This document shows positions 1 to 8,277 of a stretch of 21,089 nt of DNA, piece by piece. The translations under genes and the position numbers were made by a program. The stretch covers positions 1 to 21,089 of the forward strand of contig JANNKX010000122.1 of assembly GCA_031396505.1 (NCBI GenBank), in the 5' to 3' direction. Under the pieces are notes generated by a model. That model was not told the DNA's origin. It was given only the letters and a program-made list of their open reading frames with translations, and made no database searches. The DNA is from JAAFHS01 sp031396505 (GTDB taxonomy: Bacteria; Pseudomonadota; Alphaproteobacteria; Rhodobacterales; Rhodobacteraceae). Within the stretch, counting starts at the first letter, position 1; the number at the start of each line of letters is the position of its first letter.

Positions 1-1149
1 GCGGTGATGCAGGGCAAGGCTGGTCTTGATCAGGCTGGCGACCCCTGCCGCGGTATCCAGATGGCCGATGTTGGTTTTCACCGATCCGATGCGGCAGGTG
101 CCGACGGCATCCGTGGTTGCGCGAAACGCCTGCGTCAGGGCCGCAACCTCGATCGGGTCGCCCAGATAGGTGCCGGTGCCGTGGCATTCGACATAGCCCA
201 CGGTATCGGCAGTGATGCCTGAAATCGCCTGCGCCTCGGCAATACAGGCGGCCTGCCCGTCCACCGACGGGGCGAGATAGCCCGCCTTGGCGGCACCATC
301 ATTGTTGACGGCGCTGCCCTTGATCACGGCCCAGATATGATCGCCATCGGCAATCGCATCCTTAAGGCGGCGCAACACCACACAGCCCGCACCCGACCCG
401 AACACCGTGCCTTGTGCGCGGGCATCAAAGGCGTGGCAATGGCCATCGGGCGACAAAATCTCGCCCTCGGTAAACAGATAGCCGCGCGCGTGGGGCAATT
501 CGATGGTCACGCCACCCGCAAGGGCCATGTCGCATTCGCCGTTCAGCAGGGCCTGTGCAGCCATGTGGACCGCGACCAGCGAGGTGGAACAGGCGGTCTG
601 CACATTGATGCTTGGCCCCTTCAGATCAAAGAGATGGCTGACGCGGGTTGCCAGAAAATCCTTGTCATTACCGGTATGGCGCAGCAGGAACAGGCCGGTA
701 CCCGCAACAAGACCGGGATTGGAACACAGGTTGAAATAGAAATAGCTGCCCATGCCGCAGCCAGCATACACACCAATGGAGCCGCCGAATTTTTCGGGCG
801 GATGGGCGGCGTTTTCCAGAGCCTGCCATGCGACCTCCAGAAACTGGCGATGCTGGGGGTCCATGATCGCGGCCTCTTTGAGCGAGAAGCCAAAGAAATC
901 GGCGTCGAAATGCGCGAAATCATCAAGAATGGCGGCGGCGGGCACGTAGTTGGATTTGGCCATGCGCGCAGGGCTTTCGCCTGCAGCGATCAGTTCGGCA
1001 TCGGTCAGGGTGCGGATGGATTCGATGCCAGCGCGCAGGTTTGCCCAGTAGGTGGCGACATCCGGCGCGCCGGGAAAATGCGCGGCCATCCCGACAATCG
1101 CAATGTCGGTATCACTGATCGTTGCACTGTTCACTGCATCACGCGCCAT
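1..1149 (-). CDS. Type I polyketide synthase, N-terminal ketosynthase domain (partial, runs off left edge)
   Basis: The minus strand is open from 1149 to the window edge and encodes 383 residues without a stop. They form a complete-looking beta-ketoacyl synthase (KS) domain, which performs decarboxylative Claisen condensation of acyl units. Visible signatures are IAIVGMAAHFPGA at about 16-28, the active-site segment QTACSTSLVAVH with nucleophile Cys187, ECHGTGTYLGDPIE with His323, and KTNIGHLDTAAG with His363, so the Cys-His-His triad is intact. The GTGT..GDPIE form and the N-terminal position of the KS point to a modular or iterative type I synthase rather than FabF. ATG 1149 was chosen because an in-frame stop lies at 1203-1201 and the KS fold starts soon after it; GTG or TTG codons between them are possible. 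It follows a glycosyltransferase and a Wzy-like gene on the same strand, after a 182-base gap. Domains downstream of the KS (acyltransferase, ACP and others) are outside the window, so the product is unknown. Confidence 0.93.
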   Translation of the reverse strand, partial: MARDAVNSATISDTDIAIVGMAAHFPGAPDVATYWANLRAGIESIRTLTDAELIAAGESPARMAKSNYVPAAAILDDFAHFDADFFGFSLKEAAIMDPQHRQFLEVAWQALENAAHPPEKFGGSIGVYAGCGMGSYFYFNLCSNPGLVAGTGLFLLRHTGNDKDFLATRVSHLFDLKGPSINVQTACSTSLVAVHMAAQALLNGECDMALAGGVTIELPHARGYLFTEGEILSPDGHCHAFDARAQGTVFGSGAGCVVLRRLKDAIADGDHIWAVIKGSAVNNDGAAKAGYLAPSVDGQAACIAEAQAISGITADTVGYVECHGTGTYLGDPIEVAALTQAFRATTDAVGTCRIGSVKTNIGHLDTAAGVASLIKTSLALHHR

Positions 1150-1331
1150 CGCGGCAAACCCCAAGCGGACCGCAACCCGCACCGGTGCCGCCCCATGCCA
1201 TCAGGGTAACGCAAAACCCTGTCAGAGAACACCCCACGGGCAGCCGCAACCGCAGTGTCGCGTGTTTGAACCTAATGCCACACTGCCGCCACATTCCCGC
1301 CGCAAACCCCCGCCAATCAAGGCAAAACCCC

Positions 1332-2324
1332 TTACCAGTGTCCTGGCCCCGTGCCGCGCGCCATGCGGATTTGGGCATTCAGGTAAACAATCACATCAAA
1401 GCCGAACCCGAAAATCGCAAGGCCAAACCGCTTGGGGTGCAGCAGACGCCGCGGGGCATAGGTCAACCGCTGAAACAGGAAACGCAGCGGCACATACACA
1501 GAGGGCAGACGCGGCAGGCGGCGGCGCAGCACGTCATGCAGCCAGGAATCGTCGGCGGCGGCGCGCGACAGTTCACGCGCAAGGCGCACCTCGCCTTCGG
1601 CGGCCAGATGCCGGAACACCGCCGCATTGACCGCCGATCCTGCCACCAGCCGGGTTTCATTGCGGATCGCGGCGGCAAGACTGCGTGGTGCGGGACAGAT
1701 GTGATAAATATCAGCCGCCCGATCAAGCACCATGCGGTTTTCAGGCGCGGTAAAGCGGTTGGTCACCACCATCGCCCGCAGGAACCCGTCGACCAGCGGC
1801 AGGCCAATGGGCAGGATGTTGCGCCGTGCAGCCGGGGCCGGCATCGCGTAAAGCTGCTCGCAGGAGGCTGTTTGCCAGGTGTCCGGTCCGCCCTTTGACG
1901 CGCCGATCAGGCGCAGAACCAACCCCTGCGCCACGTCACGGACGGGCCGGCTGTCGATCAGATGCAGGTCAGGTCGGGCCACAAGCCTGCGGATCAGCCG
2001 CGACAGGCAATCAGCGGCGGGAAAGGTGATATCCGGATCACAGAACAGCAGCATATCGGCGTTGCGGCGTGACAGATCATGCACGAAACGGTTCCATGTC
2101 TGCGATTTTCCGGCGGCGGGAAGATCCTGCACACGAAAGCCGTCGGGGGCGGCCCATTGCGCCTGTGCGGCGGTATCGTCGGTGCAGCCATGGGCCAGCA
2201 CATGCACGCACAGGTCAATGTCGCCCGCGCCAAACGCATCCTGTGCGGCAAGCCGCTGCATCATGGGGACAATGCCCTGCGCCGCATCATGCGCAAAAAG
2301 CCCCAGATCGACGCGCAGCACCAC
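1332..2324 (-). CDS. Family 2-like glycosyltransferase
   Basis: This 330-residue protein looks like a GT-A fold family 2 glycosyltransferase. Such enzymes transfer a nucleotide-sugar-derived residue, here presumably to a lipid-linked oligosaccharide at the inner face of the cytoplasmic membrane. An N-terminal Rossmann-like half carries HVLAHGCTDDT (about 41-51) and GKSQTWNRFV (72-81), followed by LLFCDPDITFP (92-102), whose Asp96-x-Asp98 fits the metal-binding DxD position. The C-terminal part is basic (RRLPRLPSVYVPLRF) with a short hydrophobic end, suggesting membrane association. The start is GTG 2324, three bases after the stop of the upstream Wzy-like gene (TAA 2330-2328), so translation is probably coupled; a second GTG follows directly at 2321. 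The next gene downstream is the polyketide synthase. The sugar specificity cannot be read from the sequence. Confidence 0.85.
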   Translation of the reverse strand: MVLRVDLGLFAHDAAQGIVPMMQRLAAQDAFGAGDIDLCVHVLAHGCTDDTAAQAQWAAPDGFRVQDLPAAGKSQTWNRFVHDLSRRNADMLLFCDPDITFPAADCLSRLIRRLVARPDLHLIDSRPVRDVAQGLVLRLIGASKGGPDTWQTASCEQLYAMPAPAARRNILPIGLPLVDGFLRAMVVTNRFTAPENRMVLDRAADIYHICPAPRSLAAAIRNETRLVAGSAVNAAVFRHLAAEGEVRLARELSRAAADDSWLHDVLRRRLPRLPSVYVPLRFLFQRLTYAPRRLLHPKRFGLAIFGFGFDVIVYLNAQIRMARGTGPGHW

Positions 2325-2327
2325 CCC

Positions 2328-3746
2328 TTACACCACCGTCCGTGACGGGCGCCCGCCATGCAGGCCTTCGCGCCACGCAGCGGCGGCAGCCCCGCGCCGG
2401 GCATGGGCCAGCGCCTCGGCATAGCCCAGCAAAGCACCCGCCATCAGCCATGTGAACGGGATCAGCGTGGCGTTGGGCAACATATCAACCATGTTGATCG
2501 CAAGCATCAGCGCCAGCCCGCTGGCAAAGGGCGAAAAGACCGAGCCGCGCTGCAACAGCGCCTCACGCGCAAGAAGGACAAGGGGCAAGGACAACAGCCC
2601 GTATTGCACGATATACCCCATCCAGCCGTAGATGCCCAAGGCGATGATCCACGCGCCGTCCGCAATCGTCCAGGGCTGCCCGGTGATCGGATCAAGGATC
2701 AGGTTGCGCCCATAGCCGCCCCAGCCGAACCACGGCTTTTCCTGCGCGCGCGCCAGCAGGACGTCTTCGTTGTTAAAGCGAAACTGCAGCGAATAGGCGC
2801 GTTCGGGGCTGATATTCTGGGCATAGGCCACGATGTCATCAACCGGGATCAGGCCCGCCCCGCGCAAAATGGGATAGACCATGACGACCACGGCAAGGCT
2901 GGCAGCCAGCATGATCTGCGCGCGCCGCCCGACCACAAGAAGGATCGGGATCAACGCCAATCCATAAACCAGCGCGCCTGCACTTTTGCAAATGACCAGC
3001 ACAGCCAGCAGATACAGCGCCACCATCAACTGACGCGGACGGTCAGGGGCGGGGCCTTCGCGCAAGGCCACGGTGGCGGCAATCACGGACATCAGGGCAA
3101 AGAATGCGACCCAGAGGCCATGCGGCAGAAACACCACGGGGCGATAGCCGCCAAAGCGGATGGTCTGAAAGAAATCATGCTGGAAAAACCCGTAGACCCA
3201 GACGTTGATCTGGGGTGACAGGCGCGATTCGACCAACATGGGCAGCGAATAGGCCAACCCGGCGGCAATCAGCGCCAGCATCACCGTGCGCAACGCATCC
3301 GGCGTGGCCAGATACCGCCGCGCGAGGAAAAACGGCAGCAGGGCGATGGCCTGATTGGTGACGGCGGCGACGCTGTCGTAAATCCGCAGGCCGGGCAGAT
3401 CGCCCGCAACAATCGGAATGGGTTCAGGGTTGGTCAGCACGGTGGCAAAGGGGCTGATGACAAACATCAGCAAAAAGCCGCGTCCGATCCAGTTGTCGGG
3501 CAGAAGGCCGATCCGGTCTTTCAGCAGGAAAAGCGCGCAGGCCAGTGCGGCAAGTGAGGGGATCGAATACTTGTCCAGATCGGGCACGACCGGCAGGTTG
3601 AATGCGGCAATCGGCGGCAGCAGCAGATAGCCCGCAAGCAGCGTCCAGATCAGTGCGCGCACGGGGTCAAGCCGGGTATACAGCACATAGCCCACCAGCG
3701 GCCAGACCGCGAGCATCAGATAAGCAAGGGCATTCGGATCGGCCAC
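2328..3746 (-). CDS. Wzy / O-antigen ligase-like polysaccharide polymerase, multi-pass membrane protein
   Basis: This 472-residue, strongly hydrophobic protein has about ten or more predicted transmembrane helices (for example around 8-22, 33-50, 64-74, 90-104, 131-142, 154-170, 211-226, 240-275 and 279-297) and a larger polar loop in the second half (about 300-370, with FRFNNEDVLLARAQEKPWFGWGGYG). Helix-rich proteins with one large periplasmic loop containing a GWGG-type segment are typical of the O-antigen ligase/Wzy polymerase superfamily. Such proteins polymerise or transfer lipid-linked repeat units in the periplasm. Sequence alone does not separate polymerase from ligase, but the adjacent flippase, chain-length and initiating transferase genes favour a polymerase. 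The start is GTG 3746 with an AAGGTG stretch upstream. It heads a minus-strand block with a glycosyltransferase and the polyketide synthase and is divergent from the wecG-like gene. Confidence 0.85.
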   Translation of the reverse strand: MADPNALAYLMLAVWPLVGYVLYTRLDPVRALIWTLLAGYLLLPPIAAFNLPVVPDLDKYSIPSLAALACALFLLKDRIGLLPDNWIGRGFLLMFVISPFATVLTNPEPIPIVAGDLPGLRIYDSVAAVTNQAIALLPFFLARRYLATPDALRTVMLALIAAGLAYSLPMLVESRLSPQINVWVYGFFQHDFFQTIRFGGYRPVVFLPHGLWVAFFALMSVIAATVALREGPAPDRPRQLMVALYLLAVLVICKSAGALVYGLALIPILLVVGRRAQIMLAASLAVVVMVYPILRGAGLIPVDDIVAYAQNISPERAYSLQFRFNNEDVLLARAQEKPWFGWGGYGRNLILDPITGQPWTIADGAWIIALGIYGWMGYIVQYGLLSLPLVLLAREALLQRGSVFSPFASGLALMLAINMVDMLPNATLIPFTWLMAGALLGYAEALAHARRGAAAAAWREGLHGGRPSRTVV

Positions 3747-3949
3747 GGGAGGGCACCTTGGGGGTTACTTGCAGCGCGCTAACAACGTATCGCGGCGATT
3801 ATAGGGCAAACGCGGGCCAGATCACCAGCCATTCGGCACGTCGTCGCCATAAGGGAAACGCTGTGTTGATCAGGCGCGGGCAGCACAAAGGGCATGCTTT
3901 TTGTCGCGCGCGTGGTATTGGGCGCACTTTGGTAATGCGCCGAGGACAA
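3747..3949. promoter_or_regulatory. Divergent intergenic region between wzy-like and wecG-like genes
   Basis: This 203-base gap between two outward-facing genes must hold promoters for both the minus-strand wzy block and the plus-strand wecG-like gene. I cannot place convincing -35/-10 boxes. The only small symmetry I noticed is ATCGCGGCGAT (3789-3799). A reading frame extends from the wecG-like gene back through this region to 3602, but it overlaps wzy and does not look coding. Confidence 0.4.
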
Positions 3950-4702
3950 GTGCAGTTTCAGTTTGATCAGACCACGATTGCCGTCAATCTACCCGACGCA
4001 GCCGCGTTGCAGGCGGCCGTCGGTGCGACCTTGCGGGCACGGCAGGGTTTCGCGCTGGCCACGATCAATCTGGATCATCTGGTGAAACTGCGCCGCAATC
4101 CGGGGTTTCGTGCGGCCTATGCGGCACAGACGATGGTGGTGGCGGATGGCCATCCGATTGTCTGGCTGTCACGGCTCGCGCGGCGGCCCGTCGACCTTGT
4201 GCCGGGGTCCGACATGGTGCTGCCTTTGGCACGGATTGCGGCCGATGCGGGGGTAAAGGTGGCGCTCGTGGGGTCATCCAATGCCGCCCTGATGGCCGCC
4301 GCGGCGGTAATGGAACGGGCTGTGCCCGGCCTGCAGATCGTGGAACGCATTGCCCCAGACTTTGGATTTGATCCCACAGGCAGCGTCGCCGAAGACATTC
4401 TTTATCGGCTGCGGGATGCCGGGATCGGGTTGTGTTTCGTTGCGCTTGGGGCACCCAAGCAAGAGGAGTTCGCGGCCCGCGGGCGCGATCTTGCACCACA
4501 TGTCGGTTTTGCATCCGTCGGCGCGGGGTTGGATTTTCTGGCCGGCACGCAGACGCGCGCACCTTTGTTTGTGCGCGCCATCGCGATGGAATGGCTGTGG
4601 CGCGCGCTGTCCAGCCCGCGCCGGATGATCCCGCGCTATACCGCCTGTGCGGCCATTCTGCCGGGGCAGATCGTGGCGGCATGGCGGCGTCGGCGATCCT
4701 GA
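3950..4702 (+). CDS. WecG/TagA/CpsF family glycosyltransferase
   Basis: This 250-residue protein belongs to the WecG/TagA/CpsF family (GT26), whose members transfer N-acetylmannosamine, its uronic acid or related sugars to polyprenyl-linked acceptors at the cytoplasmic membrane. Family hallmarks are visible in order: ATINLDHLVKLRRNP (about 37-51), MVVADGHPIVWLSRL (62-76, with Asp66 at the position of the proposed catalytic Asp of TagA), a Rossmann-like VKVALVGSS (102-110), FVALGAPKQEEF (163-174), and GAGLDFLAGTQTRAP...EWLWRALSSPRRMIPRY (191-230). GTG 3950 was chosen because GAGGA lies just upstream (3942-3946) and the family domain begins almost at once; ATG 3935 in the same frame would add five residues but has no ribosome-binding site. 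It is a single gene facing the minus-strand glycosyltransferase, with only 13 bases between their ends. Confidence 0.92.
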   Translation: MQFQFDQTTIAVNLPDAAALQAAVGATLRARQGFALATINLDHLVKLRRNPGFRAAYAAQTMVVADGHPIVWLSRLARRPVDLVPGSDMVLPLARIAADAGVKVALVGSSNAALMAAAAVMERAVPGLQIVERIAPDFGFDPTGSVAEDILYRLRDAGIGLCFVALGAPKQEEFAARGRDLAPHVGFASVGAGLDFLAGTQTRAPLFVRAIAMEWLWRALSSPRRMIPRYTACAAILPGQIVAAWRRRRS

Positions 4703-4715
4703 TGTTGCCTGCGGA

Positions 4716-5669
4716 TTACTTGTATTCGATCAACCGCCCGCCATGCCCGCGCAGACGGCGCACATGAAATGTCAGCGCGCCCTGCGCCTCGGCAAACTTG
4801 CCCAGCACCAACAGGAGCGCCTGTGCCAAATCGCCACCGCGTCGCCACAAGCGCAGCACCTGTGCCGGATAAAGAAACACCAAAAGCCAGCCCAGCGGAT
4901 GGATTATGCCCGCCAGCACCGTCGCCGATGGCAAGACCAGCCCCCAGAACAGCGCGCGCGCCACCTCGTGCCGCCAGTGCCGGTCGGGCGCGGCACCATG
5001 CAGCCATGCACCTTCGGCAAAGGCATGGCCCGCGCGCACCGACCGCCGCCACCATTGGCCAAAGCGCGCCATGGCCGCGTCATGCAGCGTCATTTCCGCG
5101 TCAATCCGCCAGACCTGCCCGCCCGCGCGACGCAGGCGCAGGCACAGTTCCGGCTCTTCGCCCGCGATCAGGCCCGCGCAAAAGCCGCCCACGGCACGCA
5201 CCGCCGCCAGCCGCATCAGCGCATCACCGCCACAAGCCAGCGCGCGTCCCACGGGCGTATCCCATTCGGCATCGCAAAGGCGGTTATAGACCGACGCAGC
5301 CGGATGCGCCTCGCGTCGCCTGCCGCAGACCACCACGGCCGCCGGATGCAGGGCAAAGGTCCGAAGTGCGGCCGCGATGAAGCCCGGTTGCAGCACGCAA
5401 TCACCATCGACAAACAGCACAAAATCCACCCCGTCCAACAGTGCCATGCCCGCATTGCGCGCGCGTGCCGCGGTAAACGGTTGCGTCATATCCAACGCCA
5501 CAACGCGTGCGCCAACCGCCGCCGCCGCCGCAACCGATGCATCCGTTGATCCGCTGTCGACATAGACCATCTGCCCGACCTGCGTGCCCACCGATTGCAG
5601 GCAGGCCGACAGGCGCGCACCCTCATTCCGGCCAATAATGACGGCACCGATGATTGGCGTTGCGAACAT
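4716..5669 (-). CDS. Family 2 glycosyltransferase with C-terminal membrane segments
   Basis: This 317-residue protein is a classical GT2 enzyme. IIGAVIIGRNEGARLSACLQSV near the N-terminus matches the nucleotide-binding start. VYVDSGSTDAS (about 36-46) carries the conserved D-S-x-S-x-D pattern, and FVDGDCVLQPGF (about 86-97) supplies the Asp-Gly-Asp metal motif. AGEEPELCLRLRRAG (about 169-183) supplies the acidic catalytic region, followed by a GQWWRR segment like the usual QxxRW. Hydrophobic stretches around 239-271 probably anchor it in the membrane. It likely adds one sugar to the lipid-linked repeat unit. ATG 5669 is preferred; GTG 5675, two codons upstream in frame and nearer to an AAGGGA ribosome-binding site, is possible. 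It is alone on its strand and divergent from the kinase gene. The donor sugar is unknown. Confidence 0.9.
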   Translation of the reverse strand: MFATPIIGAVIIGRNEGARLSACLQSVGTQVGQMVYVDSGSTDASVAAAAAVGARVVALDMTQPFTAARARNAGMALLDGVDFVLFVDGDCVLQPGFIAAALRTFALHPAAVVVCGRRREAHPAASVYNRLCDAEWDTPVGRALACGGDALMRLAAVRAVGGFCAGLIAGEEPELCLRLRRAGGQVWRIDAEMTLHDAAMARFGQWWRRSVRAGHAFAEGAWLHGAAPDRHWRHEVARALFWGLVLPSATVLAGIIHPLGWLLVFLYPAQVLRLWRRGGDLAQALLLVLGKFAEAQGALTFHVRRLRGHGGRLIEYK

Positions 5670-6033
5670 GGTCACGGCGTCCCTTTCGACGGTCTGATGT
5701 CGATCCGAAGGCTAGGGCGTTTTGCCCGCAGCCGCAAACGCAACGCTGTGCGGAGTGGCCGGGCAAGACGGTGCGGGCCTTTCAATTTCCGGACGGCTCT
5801 GATAATCATAGAACCTCTTGGGCGGGGGCCCGTGCGAATCCAGCGCCGGCGCGTAAAACGCGAAAGGTGACGGGTGACTGCGGATTGGCGTGCCCAATCG
5901 AGGGGGCATGTGGTGTCATCATTGTCAGCGAACATCTTCGCTGTCCGCAGGAGCCCGGTTTCGGATGCAAAACCACCGTATCTTGATGCCGATTTCGACA
6001 AATACGCCGGATATGGGTATCAGCGGGAATGTG
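5670..6033. promoter_or_regulatory. Long divergent intergenic/leader region before the kinase-GumC pair
   Basis: About 360 bases separate the divergent glycosyltransferase and kinase genes. The kinase frame is open back to 5890, but that part has atypical codons and no ribosome-binding site, so it is read as leader. The region holds several inverted repeats: CGCGT/ACGCG around AAA (5850-5862), GATTGG/CCAATC with a 5-base spacer (5883-5899), and CAGCGAA/TTCGCTG with a 4-base loop (5926-5943). These could be operators or RNA hairpins in the kinase transcript. A GATAAT box at 5801-5806 resembles a -10 element but lacks a good -35. No gene is supported here. Confidence 0.45.
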
Positions 6034-6918
6034 ATGACGGGCCAGTCTGACTCAGGAAAAGGCAAACCGGGTGCTGGCGCGCACCGGTCCGGCGTATCAC
6101 TTTTCCGGCCGGGTCAAGCGGTTGATCGCCCCGATATCACCCTGGATCAGCGCACCGGGCATGAGATTTTTGCGGTACCGCAGGCGCTTAGTCCGCTGTC
6201 GCCGATGCGGGTTTGGGAATCGATCGGGCCGATTGCGTTGAATGCGGAACGTCTTTCCGGAAACGGTTTGTTTACGCAGGCGAGTGAGAACCCAGCCGTT
6301 GCAGTGTTTGACATGCTGCGCACCCGTCTGTTGCAGGCCCTGCGCGAACGTGGCTGGCAGCGGATTGCCGTCACCTCGCCAACGCATGGGTGCGGCAAAT
6401 CCTTTGTGGCGGCAAACCTTGCCCTGAGTTTGTCGCGGCTGCCCGCCAACCGCACCATCCTGATGGACCTTGAATTGCGCCGCCCGCATCTGGCGGGGAT
6501 TTTCGGGGTGACCGATGCCGCCCCGTTGCAGGAGTTTCTGTCGGGTGAACAGCCGCTGGAATCGCATTTCCGCCGCTTTGGCAAGACGCTGGCGCTTTGC
6601 CTGAACGGGGCGGCGGTCGCTGACCCGGCGACCGTTCTGCAAGACCCCGATACTGCACAGGCGCTGGATGCGATGATCACGCAACTGCAACCGGACGCCG
6701 TGATTTACGACATGCCGCCGGTCCTCGTGTCCGATGATGTGATCGCGATGATCCCGCATATTGACGCAGTGCTGCTGGTGGCCGATGGCACGCGCACGAC
6801 GGCCGACGAAATCAAGGCGACCGAACGCCTGCTGGAGGGCCGGGTGCCGTTGATGGGTGTTGTGCTGAACCGGGCGCAGGACCGCAAACTTGGTCGTTAT
6901 ACCTATGGCAAAAGCTAG
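6034..6918 (+). CDS. Wzc/CpsD-like P-loop tyrosine kinase of polysaccharide export
   Basis: This 294-residue cytoplasmic protein resembles the kinase half of bacterial tyrosine (BY) kinases, which phosphorylate their own Tyr-rich tail and control chain length and export together with a Wzz-like membrane partner. The sequence shows Walker A SPTHGCGKS (115-123), a Walker A' region ILMDLELRRP (142-151) and Walker B VIYDMPP (223-229), followed by AVLLVADGTRT. Two details are unusual: the Walker A' second acidic residue is Glu instead of the usual Asp, and the C-terminus ends RYTYGKS with only two tyrosines instead of a cluster. The first 85 or so residues are low in recognisable domain. ATG 6034 was chosen for the GCGGGA five bases upstream; in-frame ATGs at 5890, 5965 and 5986 would extend it. 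The GumC-like partner begins 13 bases after its stop, so they form an operon. Confidence 0.88.
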   Translation: MTGQSDSGKGKPGAGAHRSGVSLFRPGQAVDRPDITLDQRTGHEIFAVPQALSPLSPMRVWESIGPIALNAERLSGNGLFTQASENPAVAVFDMLRTRLLQALRERGWQRIAVTSPTHGCGKSFVAANLALSLSRLPANRTILMDLELRRPHLAGIFGVTDAAPLQEFLSGEQPLESHFRRFGKTLALCLNGAAVADPATVLQDPDTAQALDAMITQLQPDAVIYDMPPVLVSDDVIAMIPHIDAVLLVADGTRTTADEIKATERLLEGRVPLMGVVLNRAQDRKLGRYTYGKS

Positions 6919-6931
6919 GGTCACCTGAGGC

Positions 6932-8260
6932 ATGGGCCATATTCAAAGTCTGGATGATTTCATCGGTTTCGTGTTCCGTCGGCGCAGCATCATCATCGCC
7001 GTCACGTTACTGGGCGTGGCGCTGTCGGTGTTTGTCGCCAAGACGCGGCCCAAAACCTATGAATCCTTCGCCGCGATCCAGATTCAGCCGCCCCGCGTCA
7101 CCGATACAGCGACGGGCGGCGCGGATGAGGATGCGTCGGGATCGGTGCAGGTGTTGCAAACGATTGAACAGCAACTGACGACGCGCGAAAGCCTGATGGC
7201 GATGATCGAACGGCATGGCCTTTTCGCCGATCTGCCCGGCCTGACCGTGGACCAAAAGGTTGGCCTGTTGCGCAATGCGATCAGTTTTCAGCAGATCGCC
7301 AGTGCGGCGGCCCCGACCTATGGCGCACCCGCGCGCGCATCGGCCCTGATCATCACGGCGCGTCTGGGTGATGCCGAACAGGCCGCACGGGTTGCGAATG
7401 ATTTTGCGCAAGGGTTTCTGGACCAAAGCAGTGCGGGGCAATCGGACCGCGCGGCAGCAAACTTTGCGTTCTTTCAGGATGACGAGGCGCGCCTGCGCGC
7501 GAGCATTGCCGCATTGGAAGAACAGATTGCCAGCTACAAGAACGCGAACGCCAACGCGCTGCCCACAATCGAGAATGCACGGCGCGAAGAGCTGGTCAGT
7601 CTTGAATCGGACCTGCGCGATCTGGACCAGACGGTTGTCGCGCTGAACAGTGAGCGCGCAGTGATCGAGGGGCTGGAAAACCCACGCGCCACCGACCGCC
7701 GCCGCCTTGACGAACTGATAGCCACAATGGCGCAGTTTGCGGCACAACGCACGGCGTTGACCGCGCGCAAGGCCGAGATTGAAAGCGCCATTGCCCAGAT
7801 ACCGGACGTGGAGCGGACGCTGCGGGGGTTTGAACGCGCACTGGATCAATTGCAGGCACAGTATGACGTGGTGAACCGTCGTCTGGCCGAGGCGGAAACC
7901 GATGTGCGTCTTGCCGATCAACAGCAGGACGAACGCTTTTCCCTGCTGGAACGCGCGATCACGCCGGAGTTTGCAACCGGGCGCGGGGCGAAACGCCTTG
8001 CCGCCGTGGGTGCGATTGCAAGTCTGCTGGGGGCAGTGGGGTTGGCATTTCTGCTTGACCTTCTGAAACCCGTTGTGCGGACCGAGGCGCAGATGATGCG
8101 TGAACTGGACCTGCGCCCAGTGGTGTCGATTCCCGAAGTCCCCCTGCGCCAGGCCCTTCGCGGTGTGGCGACGGAAGACCCGTTAAGCCTGTCACGGCTG
8201 GCGGTATATGGCAGCCTGTTGATCCTTGCTTTGGTCGTGGTTGCAGTGTCGGTTGTGTAA
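6932..8260 (+). CDS. GumC/Wzz-like polysaccharide co-polymerase (chain-length determinant)
   Basis: This 442-residue inner-membrane protein has the architecture of a class 2 polysaccharide co-polymerase. There is a short cytoplasmic start, a transmembrane helix at about 19-36 and a long periplasmic domain. Heptad-like coiled coil runs at about 180-340, rich in Glu, Arg, Leu and Ala. A second membrane helix lies at about 356-377, then a cytoplasmic segment, and a third hydrophobic segment (424-442) at the extreme C-terminus. The kinase domain normally fused in Wzc is absent and encoded by the gene just upstream, as in split CpsC/CpsD-type pairs. The protein is expected to set chain length and bridge the polymerase to the export pore. 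Start ATG 6932 has CTGAGG immediately upstream. The terminal third helix is less usual for the family. The gene converges with exoY, with a palindrome between them. Confidence 0.92.
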   Translation: MGHIQSLDDFIGFVFRRRSIIIAVTLLGVALSVFVAKTRPKTYESFAAIQIQPPRVTDTATGGADEDASGSVQVLQTIEQQLTTRESLMAMIERHGLFADLPGLTVDQKVGLLRNAISFQQIASAAAPTYGAPARASALIITARLGDAEQAARVANDFAQGFLDQSSAGQSDRAAANFAFFQDDEARLRASIAALEEQIASYKNANANALPTIENARREELVSLESDLRDLDQTVVALNSERAVIEGLENPRATDRRRLDELIATMAQFAAQRTALTARKAEIESAIAQIPDVERTLRGFERALDQLQAQYDVVNRRLAEAETDVRLADQQQDERFSLLERAITPEFATGRGAKRLAAVGAIASLLGAVGLAFLLDLLKPVVRTEAQMMRELDLRPVVSIPEVPLRQALRGVATEDPLSLSRLAVYGSLLILALVVVAVSVV

Positions 8261-8277
8261 GGGTCAGAGCCGATGAC

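Noticed and set aside
337..1209. A 290-residue plus-strand reading frame across the polyketide synthase.
   Set aside because: It is the complement of a ketosynthase whose active-site motifs are all intact on the minus strand; the plus-strand product has no recognisable domain.
1150..1331. Possible terminator or promoter between the glycosyltransferase and the polyketide synthase.
   Set aside because: I found no stem with a T-run and no convincing -35/-10 pair, so nothing was annotated.
3602..3949. Extended N-terminus of the wecG-like gene reaching back to 3602.
   Set aside because: It overlaps the wzy-like gene, looks like chance coding, and the WecG/TagA domain begins right after GTG 3950, which has a GAGGA ribosome-binding site.
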